Assembly (NCBI GenBank): GCA_000827325.1
Contig: KN832886.1
Coordinates: 1 to 64,000 of the forward strand
From: Oidiodendron maius Zn
Lineage: Eukaryota > Ascomycota > Leotiomycetes > Myxotrichaceae
Reading direction: 5' to 3'
DNA length: 64,000 bases
The notes beneath the pieces were generated by a model. The model was not told the origin of the DNA. It worked only from the letters and a program-made list of their open reading frames with translations, and did not search any database. Positions 21,457 through 33,156 of the stretch are shown in pieces. Position 1 is the first letter of the stretch. Each line of letters opens with the position of its first letter. Both the position numbers and the translations under genes were made by a program.

Positions 21457-22242
21457 CTATTCAACTTCGGTGTACCTGTAAGGTTTGGACGTGAAGCTGC
21501 CGTCAGTCCAGCCAATGGGACGCTGATAGGGGATGCAGCCATATGCAGTGCCGCGGCATTCGAGCGAGTTGTACCTCTTCTTCGTGCTGTCGACCCACGA
21601 GTGGAACAGAGTGACGTGGCCGGCAGAACCGCCCGTGCCGGGACCAAGAGTTCCAACAAAGTCGCCAGGCTGGAGGCTGTCCCATGCAATTTCGACAGCG
21701 ATTTCTGTAAGGGAGACTGTGTTGCGACCTGGAGCAGAGGAGTGGAGAGCCATGGAGACGAAACCCGAGCAGTCGGTGCGGTATCTGGTACCTTCTTCAT
21801 CTGGCCAGGTGGCGTCCATGTTGTATGGGACGTGTTGGTTGATCCAGTTCATTCCGCGGTCGACGATTTCAGTGCGGCTGATCTTGCCACCAATAGACGA
21901 ATGTCCACCCCCGCCACCGGATGCCTCGCAGCATTTGAAACTGGCGGGACCGGGGCATAGATTAGACACAGTTGTGCCAGAGCATTGGCTGGTCCAGCGG
22001 CAGTTTCCGCCACTGCCACAGCTAGTCTTGGTGCAGCATTTGACGTCGTCCGGTGTGCCCGGACAAGCACCGGTGATGTAAGTTCCACCACCAGCGGAGC
22101 AGGATGATGTGGATACGCAGACTCCTGGAGCCCCTCCTTGGCCTGTACATGCCCCATTCAGTGTGCTTCTCTGCACAGCGGAAGAGGACCAGACAACGCT
22201 GGCAAGGGAGAGGGAGAGAGAAAGATAGCTTAGGAAATGCAT
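21457..22242 (-). CDS. Secreted NlpC/P60-type cell-wall hydrolase with two Cys-rich N-terminal modules
   Basis: A 261-residue single-exon protein. The signal peptide is MHFLSYLSLSLSLASVVWSS. Two Cys modules of about 40 residues follow, each ending in KCC (GACTGQGG...DVKCC and SCGSGGN...SFKCC), then a Gly-rich linker. The catalytic domain (about 120-261) has the block TDCSGFVSMAL, with nucleophile Cys near 157, and SAGHVTLFHSW, with catalytic His near 207, plus the GDFVGTLGPG loop. This matches the fungal NlpC/P60 cysteine peptidases thought to attack bacterial peptidoglycan stem peptides and to have come from bacteria. An antibacterial secreted role is inference. A TATA-like tataa (about 22334) lies 90 bp upstream of the start. 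Confidence 0.82.
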   Translation of the reverse strand: MHFLSYLSLSLSLASVVWSSSAVQRSTLNGACTGQGGAPGVCVSTSSCSAGGGTYITGACPGTPDDVKCCTKTSCGSGGNCRWTSQCSGTTVSNLCPGPASFKCCEASGGGGGHSSIGGKISRTEIVDRGMNWINQHVPYNMDATWPDEEGTRYRTDCSGFVSMALHSSAPGRNTVSLTEIAVEIAWDSLQPGDFVGTLGPGTGGSAGHVTLFHSWVDSTKKRYNSLECRGTAYGCIPYQRPIGWTDGSFTSKPYRYTEVE

Positions 22243-25130
22243 TTTGAGAATGTCGAAATCTCTTAATGTGTAATGGTGTCTGGCTTCTGAGATGTTGAAA
22301 AGTTACTACTAAGTGAGTTGAGGGCAGGCATACTTATATAATTTTTCGGTCTTCAGCTTCTTTAACGACCAACACTGGGACAACAATTAGACTCGAGCAA
22401 GCTGAATGATGAGCCGCACGAGGTGGCATGGTTCGGCAAGCTAATTAGGAGGGCTTCAATTAGGCGCGCCATTTTTCCCGGGCTGAACCAACTATTGTGG
22501 CCAGGCTTTGTGATAGCCACTGAGTGATTTTTGAAGGGAAAACTACACATTTGCATGCTTGCGGCATCGAGATGAGCTCTCGGAGTGACGGCAAGCTAAT
22601 TAGCTGATTAGCTGCAACCATACGGAGTCGAGCATAAAAATAGGTGGAATGTCGCAGGGACGGTTGATAATCCGGGGCCCTGCATTAGGGCGGCTGAAGA
22701 AGCGGGAATCAATACCACCCTATTCAGGGCATAACCACGTGTCGATTGCATCGCATGACATCGATAGGGGACCAACCTTTGACAGCGAATGCGTGAAGGA
22801 GTGAGATGGATGATGGAGAAGAGTAATCCGAAGACTGTGTTTAAGCGCAAGTTCGTTAGGGAGGACTTGGAGGAAGAGCCGATGAGCAAGACTAAAACAA
22901 TACTAACCTAATACTAAAATGAAAGCCGAACAAGCTTTCTGTTCACGCTTACTATTTTGGGGAAAGCCTAGCACGGCCCAGTTTCAACTACCGCAGCAGC
23001 ACAGCCTTCTTTGCTCCGATCCGACCTCATATTCCTCGCAGTCCATGGCGGGATATGCCATGTTATGACGGCTCGGAGCGCCCGATATATTTTGATATCC
23101 TCCACATGGATCTTTCTGTTGTCCGTGACCTCGGCCTCGAGATGTGGCAATGTGGTCAGCTAATCAGCTATCTGCAACCTCTTTCCACCAAATTCCCCAG
23201 CTGTTTCAACTGGCATAGCTCTTCCATCCCGTCCAAAAATGATCCGAACGTCTACTGACGGCTGACGGAAATTTGAATGCGCAATAATGGCAGACTGCAG
23301 GGCAAACTGAAAATTCCGAGGCACCGTGTCCCTACCCCTGTGCTAACAGTGATACTGTAGTAGTAATAACAGTCGACTCTGGTGACCCCCGGCCGGACTT
23401 ACTAAGAAGGCTTCTCTTAAGGAGGTGACCATTATTTCCCAGCCATGATCTAATGTATTTATAGATAACGCCTTACAAAGGTTTATGTTTAGGTCGTTAT
23501 TTCTATTTGGCAGAGAATGCAATATTTTTTTGAGCTGATCGAGAAGCATTTTAAGCCGCGACTTTTCCCTTAGGGCAGTTATCGCCAAAGCGTGTACAGA
23601 CTTTCTGTCCTGCCTAGACAGAGATCAGACCTAGGGGATTCCTTATACTGAGTTCGACTACAGCATCTTCCTTCTAGCGGCCGATGGGCATGTGTAAGTT
23701 CCCGGATATTAGATCCAGATGATGTTTGTCCAAGTTAGTCCCAGATCTCTACACCTTGCCCTCTAACCTCTGCCTGCTTAGCACGATCCTTTCTCTGAAT
23801 CCCTGGGCATATATTAGCAGTAGCAATTGAATTTTACGAACATTGTATTCCAATTCTTTCGCTTAGACCACGGAAACCGCAGAAGATCTAAATATACCCT
23901 GGAACGCTGCGCTTAGCTTCTCCATGACGGAAACTAGAACATCTTGATTAGAATACAAATTCTAAGTGGATAGGAAGACCATGTGGAAGAAATACTGACA
24001 GCTGGCACAAATAAAGTCTCTGATATACGCTATTCTATACATTGCTCGAGGTCGTGAGAGGAACCTGAAATAAATTACGCAGATAAAGTAGTCTTATAAT
24101 TGAATATCTGTATCACCTTCTCTTCTCGGCAGGCACCATCCAATGATAGACGCCATTGATGAGAGCAGCAGTGAAGCCACCACACCAAATAAGATAATAA
24201 CCCCAATTCTCGCTTTCCGTCGAGAGGCCGAAATATATTTTCTATACAATATTTGCGCATTGTTGTTCTTTGCCTAAGGTGAGTGAGATGATGTCGTAGC
24301 CAAACGAATATAAGAGACGGAGACGCCGGCCACGGAACTCGGTATGTATACGGGGAAGGTTCTTTCGCTGACATATTTCCATCCATAATCTCCACCGGTC
24401 TTCTGATGTTTGTATACAAGTGACCATGCAAAGGGCAGCGATATGTTGTACGTCTGAGAGTCACGACGGTTGATTCTGCCTACTCTGGTGGCTGTAGCTC
24501 TGGCTTTTATTACCATTCTCCGTAATTTCTTTTGGCCATTCAGGCTGCCTTACTTCCCCAGTGGTTGTCAGAATTCGTGATGCGCCTCTCAAATTTCACA
24601 CCGCTCTCTTTATGACTTTATAATTTTGCAACCTTATAATATAAATATACATAATACTCTATATATAGATTAGTTACCCTCTAGAAAGTAGTCTTGCCTG
24701 CAAAAGTTTTATTTTAAAATCAAGATTTAAGGTGCTGTTTTAAAATTTGTTGCTGCTAATAAATTTATACATCTAAATTATAAACCCTAAGTTTTTATCT
24801 AATACCCTAGCTTTACTAGAATTCCAATGGATAAATGTTTATATTCTAGCTTAGATATAACTATTGATTTCACCTTAAGAAGATTGGATTATAGACTAAC
24901 TTGTTATAACTATATAAAGTAGGTAGATTTTGGTGTGTTTTCGGTTAAATTTGGGGGGTGCGTCGCGAATTCTGACAACCACTGGTGGTTACACAGGTCT
25001 GCCTCACTGAGCAGGATCTGGACTGGCCCGCTGCATTTGTCGGTCAATGCCCCGATGCCGAGGCTCCCAGCCTGACATTTATCCGTAAGCAACTCTCAAC
25101 ATCATCGAAACAAGCCCGACAACACTAGAG
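22243..25130. other. Long intergenic region
   Basis: Nearly 2.9 kb without a gene I can support. ORFs at 22608, 23055, 23343 and 24075 lack domains. 24640-24910 is AT-rich with few CA/TG and may be a small RIP-affected remnant. The last 150 bases lead into the HET gene. Confidence 0.45.
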
Positions 25131-27281
25131 ATGGGTATTTGTGCGACGTGTACGACAGCGATCCAGCAATTGCGGCCCCACGACGGGCGCGAAAACATCG
25201 TACGACGAATCACCGTCACCCTGCCAAGATATTGTGATCCGGCAATGCTTGAATGCTGGATCTGCTTCAAATTTTCGCAATGGCTGCAGACTCATGACCC
25301 TGATGCGTTCGCAGATTGGAGCATTCAAGAACTGCAAGTAGAATATTTTGAATTTATTCACCTTATGAAGATGCCTCAGGAAGGGGCCCATGATAATATA
25401 CTTATGCCCTTTGTCATGGGCATTTGTCCTCCTAAACATGAAAGGGATAATAGTTGTATCGTTGAATTGAATTTCACCTCCCTTGATGGTAAGTACTGGA
25501 CGATACCCTACGCCTCACGTTCGTATTCGTCCCGAGAGGACGTAAGAATTACTAATACCGGCACAGCACATACGACTGACCGACCGCATCACCTTTGTAG
25601 TCCTAGAGCGGATCTGGACCTGATCAAAACATGGTTCGAGTATTGCACAAGATCCCATGAGAGCTGTAGGGACAATAGAACATATTGGTTTCCCACTCGC
25701 TTGCTCGATCTCGGGACCGATGACAGTAACGTCAGGCTCATCATCACGGCCGACAATCCTCCCGATGGTCCATATGTGACGCTGAGTCATCGTTGGGGTA
25801 ACCACCAGTACACGAAGCTAGAATCATCGACGATAGTACAGCTACAGACTGCAATTGATATCTTCCATCTCCCCCAGGCTTTCCAAGATGCCATCAGTAT
25901 CGCTCGTCACATTGGTATCCGGTATCTCTGGATTGATTCCCTTTGTATTAAGCAAGACGCACACGACCTCTCTGACTGGCTAGATGAGTCTCAAAGAATG
26001 GGTCAGGTATATCAGTCCGCATGCTTGAATATCTCTGCCACTCGGGCTAAAAATGGCTCTGAACTACTGCTAGGGGCATGCTCCCGCACTTCCGAACACC
26101 CTTCCCAAGTTGAGCTGGACACGGATGGGCTCCTGCAGAGCTATTATGTGAATGATGGCGATATATGGGAAGACGAAGTCGAGAATAGTCCCCTTCTCCG
26201 CCGAGGTTGGGTTTTCCAGGAACGATCTTTAGCTCCTAGGGTGGTCCACTTCGGCCAAAGTCAACTTGCTTGGGAATGTATGGAGCATCGCGCGCTGGGA
26301 ATATTTCCAGGTGGCTTACCTGGACCAATGGGTATAGCAGACAGAAAGGATCGTGTCTACACTTCGGAAACACCATCATCCACAGTTACAGAGAGCACCA
26401 ATCGGTTTCCTGACATAGCATTTACCCAGAGATGGCAGGACTTAATGACGCAGTACTCTCGGTGCGAGCTCACATATTCTCGGGACAAGCTCATTGCTCT
26501 AGATGGCATTGCACGCTATATCATGTTGGCTCGGCCGGATGACACATACGCTTCTGGGATGTGGAGAAGTACCGCTCTGTATGACCTCCCTTGGAGGAGA
26601 TTCGATGACGATCGTGAGATGTTCCCCATTGATAGGACAGCCTACCGTGCTCCTAGCTGGTCATGGACTTCAGTCGATGGGGAGATCAATTTTCCTCTTG
26701 AGCCGGACATCTATTTGAAAGTCCTCCAGCACTATGCCGAGGTCAAGGAGTTAATTGGCCCTAGTATGAGCCAAACTGGCGATATAACTTCTTCGGGAAA
26801 ACTTCGAGTTGAAGGGTTGTGCTTCCCATTGAGCATCCAGTGGTCGGAAACCAACGAACTAGAAGGTTTTGAGGTCCATAGATTTCGATTCCACACCGAC
26901 CACAGGAGGGCTATGAACTCATCTCTTCATGTAGAAATGTCTGACAAAATCCTTAGTTCGTTCTCAAGTCCAGAGAATCTTTCACTCATGCCTCTCTTTG
27001 CCACCACCCGCGCCATATTTGGCATCATCCTGACTTGTACAGATGGACCAGGGACATATCGGCGGGTAGGTGCTGTTGAAATTGCATTAGTGGATCCAAG
27101 AAGTCCCAGAATACCTTACTCAGGAGACGACAAAATATTCCACGGGGGAATGCAGCCCACGACAGAACTTTTGGCCCATATCTCAGATAGCGAATCTCAA
27201 GTCTTGAGTCGATCAGCGTTAATGTTTATGGACTATCTTTACGGGCAGAGGACCCTTTCGCATGTTATTGATATCCTTTAA
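25131..27281 (+). CDS. HET-domain (heterokaryon incompatibility) protein
   Basis: A 716-residue single-exon protein. The HET domain (about residues 210-365) has the signature blocks in order: GPYVTLSHRWG, LPQAFQDAISIARHIGIRYLW, IDSLCIKQD and MGQVYQSACLNISATRA. It continues with LLRRGWVFQERSLAPRVVHF and a C-terminal region ending with APSWSWTSVDG, all standard for this family. HET proteins act in the cytoplasm to trigger cell death after fusion of incompatible hyphae, usually when paired with an NLR-type partner. The adjacent TPR pseudogene at 27940 and nearby NLR fragments suggest an incompatibility-gene neighbourhood, but the partner is unknown. Start ATG 25131 follows an in-frame stop region. 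Confidence 0.92.
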   Translation: MGICATCTTAIQQLRPHDGRENIVRRITVTLPRYCDPAMLECWICFKFSQWLQTHDPDAFADWSIQELQVEYFEFIHLMKMPQEGAHDNILMPFVMGICPPKHERDNSCIVELNFTSLDGKYWTIPYASRSYSSREDVRITNTGTAHTTDRPHHLCSPRADLDLIKTWFEYCTRSHESCRDNRTYWFPTRLLDLGTDDSNVRLIITADNPPDGPYVTLSHRWGNHQYTKLESSTIVQLQTAIDIFHLPQAFQDAISIARHIGIRYLWIDSLCIKQDAHDLSDWLDESQRMGQVYQSACLNISATRAKNGSELLLGACSRTSEHPSQVELDTDGLLQSYYVNDGDIWEDEVENSPLLRRGWVFQERSLAPRVVHFGQSQLAWECMEHRALGIFPGGLPGPMGIADRKDRVYTSETPSSTVTESTNRFPDIAFTQRWQDLMTQYSRCELTYSRDKLIALDGIARYIMLARPDDTYASGMWRSTALYDLPWRRFDDDREMFPIDRTAYRAPSWSWTSVDGEINFPLEPDIYLKVLQHYAEVKELIGPSMSQTGDITSSGKLRVEGLCFPLSIQWSETNELEGFEVHRFRFHTDHRRAMNSSLHVEMSDKILSSFSSPENLSLMPLFATTRAIFGIILTCTDGPGTYRRVGAVEIALVDPRSPRIPYSGDDKIFHGGMQPTTELLAHISDSESQVLSRSALMFMDYLYGQRTLSHVIDIL

Positions 27282-27939
27282 ATAACTACAGCATTATATT
27301 TCTATTTAAATTAGAATGTAGTGACTGCGAATGTTGTCGCTATAGGAATGAAAACTGGTTAGCGTTGAAAGCGCCTCGATTTTGCAACGACTGTAACGTG
27401 CAAACCCCTACTCAAAGTCTTCCTCTTACTGTTAATTAGCCAAATATCTTACATAGTATATGGGCTGTAATCTTACCTCCTAACTATTTCAGGCAACTCA
27501 GTTCAACCTAACCACGTTGAGAGTGTCTAGACCGTCAAAGTGACGTTGTAACTGTTCTGTAAGTAGAGTAATGGATATACACGTGATTTCCAGGTTTAGC
27601 CAGATCCAGAATTCTTTTGAAACTCAAAGTTACATTGCTGGGGCTTGTAGGCAATCCCGGAGTGGCTCAGGATGTGATAAAACGCGCCATAGAGATTGGG
27701 CTGCAGTTCGGGCACCGCGCAACGCAGCCTCATATATTGCCGGTGCCTTCTTGAAATGCGCACTCCTTCGTTGCATCACATTGTGAGGAATATTGATCAT
27801 CCTCCTCCAGGACGCGACTTAATGGACATCGGCCATTCTGTTCCTCAGTTTGACTGGCGAGGAGGAACCCCTGCCGTAGCAGGCAACCCTATGAAGCAGT
27901 ATCTCAGCGACCTTACCACTCCAAGGCTCGGGCCAAACC
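27282..27939. other. Intergenic region
   Basis: 3' flank of the HET gene and upstream of the TPR remnant; no supported gene. Confidence 0.4.
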
Positions 27940-28495
27940 ATGTTGGAACATCTTTCCACTATGGATCTCGAAAGGGCTGCCGCTTTGCACGGCACCAGCG
28001 TCGGAGATACGCTCTCTACATTAGCCGTCAAGGCATACGAGAATTACGAAAAGACAATGAACTGCAACCCATCAATAATGCTGTGCGACTCGCATGGGGT
28101 GCCGTGGCAAAAATAAGCTCTGATGATCCCGATCTAGCGGAGAGGCAGAACGAGCTTGGGGTTATGCTCGAGAGCCGGTATGAGCGGACTGGTGCTCTGT
28201 CCGACCTGGAGGAAGCAATGAAGATTTCCAAACAGAGTATCACGTAACCCTCGCAAGCGGCACAGATGACCGGGCAATGTGGCTGAACAATTTCGGTAAC
28301 ATGCTGGAGAGCTTGTTCGAGGAAACGGGCACCTTGGCACGTCTTGAAAGCGCCATCCAGTCGGCGCGAGAGGCCCTCAATCAACTGTCGTCAGCAGATG
28401 CAGACCAAGAACTGCGCGCAAGCTTAGTGGGAAACCTGGGAAATAAATTGCGCAATAGACATGAGGCCACGGGAGATATTGTTACGCCTTGAACT
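27940..28495 (+). pseudogene. TPR-repeat gene fragment (NLR/CHAT-type TPR)
   Basis: From an ATG at 27940 the frame reads MLEHLSTMDLERAAALHG. It must shift near 28050 to continue into INNAVRLAWGAVAKISSDDPD and LGVMLESRYERTGALSDLEE, and shift again near 28245 to enter MWLNNFGNMLESLFEETGTL and LVGNLGNKLRNRHEATGD. These are classic TPR units (LGxMLxxRYERTGxxxDLEEA) of fungal TPR proteins with CHAT or NACHT partners. Two frameshifts and the absence of the rest of the protein mark it as a remnant. Confidence 0.72.
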
Positions 28496-28582
28496 TCGAC
28501 GTTGCACAACTTAAGAAGTTAAACAGGATTCTAACATGACGAATGGCATATGCATTAATGCCTAAGAATCTTCAACTCCAAG

Positions 28583-28995
28583 TTAGTGATACTCCAGTGA
28601 TACCTCCGGAATATTGAAGGTTGTAAATGTAGCGGTTGATGGAAACGCAACTTTCGGGCCGTAGTCGGACAATGCCAGAAGCGCAGGTCGATGTCGCCAC
28701 AGCGACGCCGTAGTCACAATAGCCCCGTCAAACACCAACACTAAATCATACTCGGCCGTGTCGGTTAAGGGCCACGGGAATCGCTGCTCAAATGGAAGTG
28801 ATAAGACATACTTCCGTGCCTCCGAGGTATTATCGCAGACTCGAAAGCGGGATGATGTGACATCCCCTCCGACAGCCCCACGGGTCCGACGGAGCGGGCT
28901 GCACTCTCGAGACAGAAGAGGGTGCTATATTGGCCGTTAAGGGGGAAATTTGAAACTTGAAGAAGATAGTAGCGCGCGTTTCCCACGTGGTGCAA
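28583..28995 (-). pseudogene. Unrecognised degraded or exon-split ORF
   Basis: From about 28924 down to the TAA at 28583, one minus-strand frame is open for 113 codons and reads like real protein (RKYVLSLPFEQRFPWPLTD, then LVLVFDGAIVTTASLWRH). Just upstream, a different frame (28995 to about 28910) also looks protein-like (GNARYYLLQVSNFPLNGQ). The two could be exons or a frameshifted gene. I do not recognise the family. Confidence 0.3.
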
Positions 28996-29778
28996 GAAAA
29001 TCTTTGGGAATGCGGGGACTATGCAGCTAAGGGGCCCAGTGGTTTTTCGTGGCGTTTCGTCAAAGCCCCTCGCTATCCATCAGTCAAATGAACAGGGCTG
29101 GTCTTATCTTGTTGCAGTATCCTAATCGCGAGAGGAACCCATTATGAGTGATTGAGTGACCTCGAAGTTTAAACTCTCCTATCATAACCTGACTGCTCAT
29201 GGACGGCCCGCCCGCTGGAGCTGAGTGATATTTACCGAGGATAACAACGGTGGCGGTTCGGGCCAGAACCAATTTGCGGCAAAATGAGGCGACCAAGGTG
29301 GGGTCTTGAAAAAAAGGAGGCGTTCGATAGGGAAAGAAAACGATGAAAATCTCGATCCACTCATGATCTAGTCCATTCGAAAGAGATTAGCCCCTACATC
29401 AACCCAGCGGGGCTACGCACATTGGACGTCAAACTTACCGTGCCGCACTTCCCAGCCCAGCAGTCACCGTGTCGTGCGTGTGGAAGGCGATTGCAGATCT
29501 CCACCAATTTTTCTCCTGCCCCTGAGTCCGTTACGAATGGTCATGCAGGGCCTTGACTCAGGGTCCACACGGCCAAGGCATTCTCAAGAACAGTTCCACA
29601 ACGGCTCTCTGTCAACGGCAAGGCCCGGACTTTGTCGGGAGCTGGTGGATGACATATCTAGTGCGACTTCTCCATGTGAACCCACCGTCATCTTCGAATC
29701 CTCGATGCGCGGTTCTTGCCTACCGCAACTTTGTCCTAGACAAACGCCCATTCTCTGTATTATACGTTAATTCCTGTC
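28996..29778. other. Intergenic region
   Basis: No supported gene; overlapping ORFs at 29474 and 29553 have no recognisable features and probably represent the leader region of the next gene. Confidence 0.4.
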
Positions 29779-31176
29779 ATGACTGTGCCGATTGCTGGTC
29801 GCGGGCCGCAAGTCAATGGAGTGGCCGGCTTGTTTCTCGCATTGAGCACCATTGCAATCGCCTTGCGGTGTTATTGTCGAGCCGTTTTGGTGAAGAGCTT
29901 TGGTATCGATGACTGGTTTGCTGTCATCGCATGGGTATGCTTCTTTTCTTCGCGCGCCCCATTCCATTCGTGGCTGATGGATGATGAAAGGTATTGTTCG
30001 TCTTCTTCTGCTCCTTCGCCATTACCGGTGTCTTCCACGGCACAGGGCAGCATGCCGATGCTCTCCCCCCGGCAGAAATACCCGTCGGTCTGAAGGTACG
30101 ATGTTTGGCATCAAAATATTACATTTCCTTAGCCTAAATGTCGCTTAGTGGTGGTGGGCATGCGAACCCGTCTACGTTCTCTCGAACATGGCCCTCAAAT
30201 TCAGCATTGGCATTTTTCTTCTGCGAATTGCGGTCGTGAGAACACATAGGGTCATCATCTGGGCGACTATAGCAGTAGTCGAGATCTACGGCGCCTTTTA
30301 CTTCTTCCTCTTCGTCCTGCAATGTCGGCCGTCAGCCTATTTCTGGACGCAATATACTGGTGGAAATGGGAAATGCATCAACCCAAAGATCACGGTAGAT
30401 GCCACTTATGCGTACTCGGCGATCTCTTGTGTCGTGGATTGGACACTCGGTATCATCCCTGTATTCATGGTCTGGAATCTGAAGATGAATTCAAGAATGA
30501 AACTCTCCGTTGCATTGATCCTCAGCGTTGGCGCCATGTATGTCGCATTTACATCCATATGGCCTCATAAGTCTCGACTGACAACTACCAGTGCATCGAC
30601 AGCAACGATTGTCCGTATCCCGTATGTCAAAGACCTTGCTAATCAAGCCGACTTCCTCTATGCCACAACAGACGTGGCACTAGTTAGTCCACCCTCACCG
30701 CCACCCATAGTCAGTATTAACCTCTTCTACAGTGGTCAACTTGCGAAACCGGGATCGGAATAACCGCATCAGCATGTGCAACACTCCGCCCTCTCTTCCG
30801 TACCTTCTTCTCCCGCTCACTCACAGGTGGTTCTACTTCACAAAGTAACCACACCAACCCCTGGCCCAAGCCCAGAGATCCTTCATCATCCGGCTATATC
30901 ATGCAGAACTATTCGGGCAAAAAAGGCACGGATGCAGGAGAATTTGGCTTAAGAGCGGATTTGGGCCACAGTAGGGGGGTTACAACTATTATTGAGAGTG
31001 ATGGCGATAAGGATTTGGAGTTTGGCAATGGGGATAAAGTGAAGTGGAATAATAGCGCGAGTAAGTTAACAGAGGTGAGCAGTGACGAGGAAGGGAAAGA
31101 GAGGAAGCAGGCGGGTTGGAGGGTCGGGATAAGGAAGACAACTGTTTCAACGCAGACTGCCCAGTTCACTCAATAA
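29779..31176 (+). CDS. Rhodopsin-fold (SAT4/Pth11-like) integral membrane protein
   Basis: A 394-residue model in five exons: 29779-29934, 29991-30095, 30149-30537, 30592-30682 and 30733-31176. Introns are GT-AG and lengths sum to whole codons. Seven hydrophobic segments are spread over residues 10-290. Family landmarks are ALSTIAIALRCYCRAVLVKSFG followed by IDDWFAVIAW, KWWWACEPVYVLSNMALKFSIG, LLRIAVVRTHR, FFLFVLQCRPSAYFW and DATYAYSAISCVVDWTLGIIP. A hydrophilic cytoplasmic tail of about 100 residues is rich in Gly, Asp, Lys and Glu. This is the fungal rhodopsin-domain family (PF20684 type), some of which are Pth11-like receptors. It lacks an obvious N-terminal CFEM domain. Ligand unknown. 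Confidence 0.86.
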
Positions 31177-32299
31177 TTTTGTCCAAATCAATACTGAACT
31201 CCGCCCGTTATTCTACTGCACTGTGTCATTATGCTCGCAGCTTGGTTAGCCTCCTACATCTCGCTGCATCTTAGGTTCCGCGAGCCGCTAAAACGGAAAT
31301 ATCGCACTGGCATAAGGGACATGATATCTTACTCCAGCAACCTTATTGGCGCCAAAATATACAGATAGGTGAAAGAGGTCCCAGTGAGATTTAAAATGCT
31401 AAAAATTGAGAAGACTTCTAATTGATAGGGACTGTAGGTAATGTCGTTCCGTTGGAGGAAATATCTGTATCTGTCGCATTCCCATGAATCTATGTGGTAG
31501 GAAAAGGCCTACATCATTTTCATAGTAGCACAACTTCGAAATTTAGGCGCCAAAACTGATCCAAAATATGCTGGATGGTTATGGTAACAGTCGCAATCGT
31601 CGGGATTCTTACAACGTAAAGCACCTAACATCTCCACAACTTTGTACCGTTCCTCCATCATATATGCATTCCTCAGCCTCCAAGGACCGGACTTCTTACT
31701 AAAATTTCTTTGGAAACTTGGACTCATGCGGTCTTGGTGTTTTTACAGTGTAAAATAATTGGATACACGATATTTTGAATAACTGGGGATGCACCACCAC
31801 CAGCAGCACACCTCGCTTACAGTAAGGTTTCATGGTATTCGGCGCCGCATTCTTATCACATGGTCCCCCCAAAATAAATAACAGTGCCTTAATATCAACT
31901 CGGTAAAATTAGGAGCGAATGCGACATTGATGGCCCCAAGCGAGCCCGACGATGACCGGAGTGTAAAATGTAGGCCCGCTGCGTGTTACTACGCCGCAGT
32001 ATCGTGTTAAACAGTCCCGATGGTCCACAAAGCTGGCTCACTCTAAATGACCTATTAGATACCAACCTACTCTGAGGTTGATCGTGAATAGGACTATGTT
32101 CGTCTACACTGCACAAAATATATTGATGCAATAGTAGGCTGTATAGCGGTTTATAATAGATATTGCGCGTAGAGTTTCCTTGAGTCATAAGTCTCTCTCG
32201 TCGCTTTCCGTACGAACCCTAAAGGTGTAGGATAAAGTCCAAACCAGTAATATGTACAAAATAAAGTAGGCCAGCTAATACAATCACCGTTAAAAGTTC
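31177..32299. other. Intergenic region
   Basis: No gene I can support; ORFs at 31509 and 31895 on the minus strand lack domains. Confidence 0.4.
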
Positions 32300-33156
32300 T
32301 TAATATGCCGAGAAAGTATACTGTACGCCAATTGGCGACAGAGCCGGACCCCCATTCTCAAGCAAAATAGTGTCTGGATCAGCCACTCCAAAGTACGCAT
32401 AACGATAAACACAGTCATTGGCATCAAGCCAAGGAATAGCTTGTGAAAGGAATGCACTTTGTTGATCCACTGTTCCGTATCCTTCGAACTAGACGGCCGT
32501 TAATCAGTATTCTGCCCTTTATCTCGCTGGAAGATAGCACGGACCTCGGTAAGCCACACTTGTAATCCATTTCCTAAATTGCAGATATCCGTGATCCAGT
32601 TCTGTAAATCAGAAAACTGATCATAGTTATTGTACCAATGTACAGGAATAAAGGTAACGCCGCAGTTGCTATCATTGCATAGCCCCATAAATTCTGTGAT
32701 CCAGGCTAGGCCGTCGTTGGAAACAGCCGGCGCGCCGAGTTGCGCCCTGCCAACAAATGGTGTCATATAAGTTAAATAAGCATCGTGTGCCTCCTGAGGA
32801 GTTAGGTTTGATTGATCAGATTGTTCCGGTTCATTGAAGGCAAGCAGATGCCCTGAGCCGCCATCCACAAGCCAGTACGAGGCATCGGAGAACCAGGTGT
32901 TGGTATGAGCGCTGTCAGCTCCCCACAACATGGGGACATACTCGCAGAAACTCTGTTTGTTGCTGGTAGTTGTGCTATACCAATTATATTGCCAATTCAC
33001 TTCTGAGGGAGCACCTTCCCAAGTGCCGCCAAATTGCCAGATGGGGATGTCATCGTTGGCTGCGAGTCCACGCTTAGGCCAATACGCAGCACTGGGGATA
33101 GCCAAAAGACTGCCTACCACAGATGCGGTGCTCAACAACTTATTTGTGAAAACCAT
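32300..33156 (-). CDS. Secreted GH128-family glycoside hydrolase (Asl1-like)
   Basis: A 266-residue protein in two exons (33156-32545 and 32488-32300), intron donor GTCCGT. Signal peptide MVFTNKLLSTASVVGSLLAIP, then a conserved start of the catalytic barrel (AYWPKRGLAAN and WQYNWYSTTTS). The presumed acid/base Glu is in LLAFNEPEQSDQ (near 107). Later come TFIPVHWYNNYDQF and the second catalytic Glu in VWLTE, the last codon of exon 1; exon 2 restarts with FEGYGTVDQQSAFL and ends near GVQYTFSAY. The arrangement fits GH128 glycosyl hydrolases that cleave beta-1,3-glucan, including yeast Asl1-like wall proteins. It is full length for the family. Confidence 0.88.

Noticed and set aside
21533-22081. 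182-codon plus-strand ORF over the NlpC/P60-type gene
   Set aside because: Antisense shadow of a gene with clear catalytic motifs.
29474-29770. 98-codon ORF before the rhodopsin-fold gene, possible extra N-terminal exon
   Set aside because: The gene's own ATG at 29779 gives a normal family N terminus, and no splice pair joins the two.
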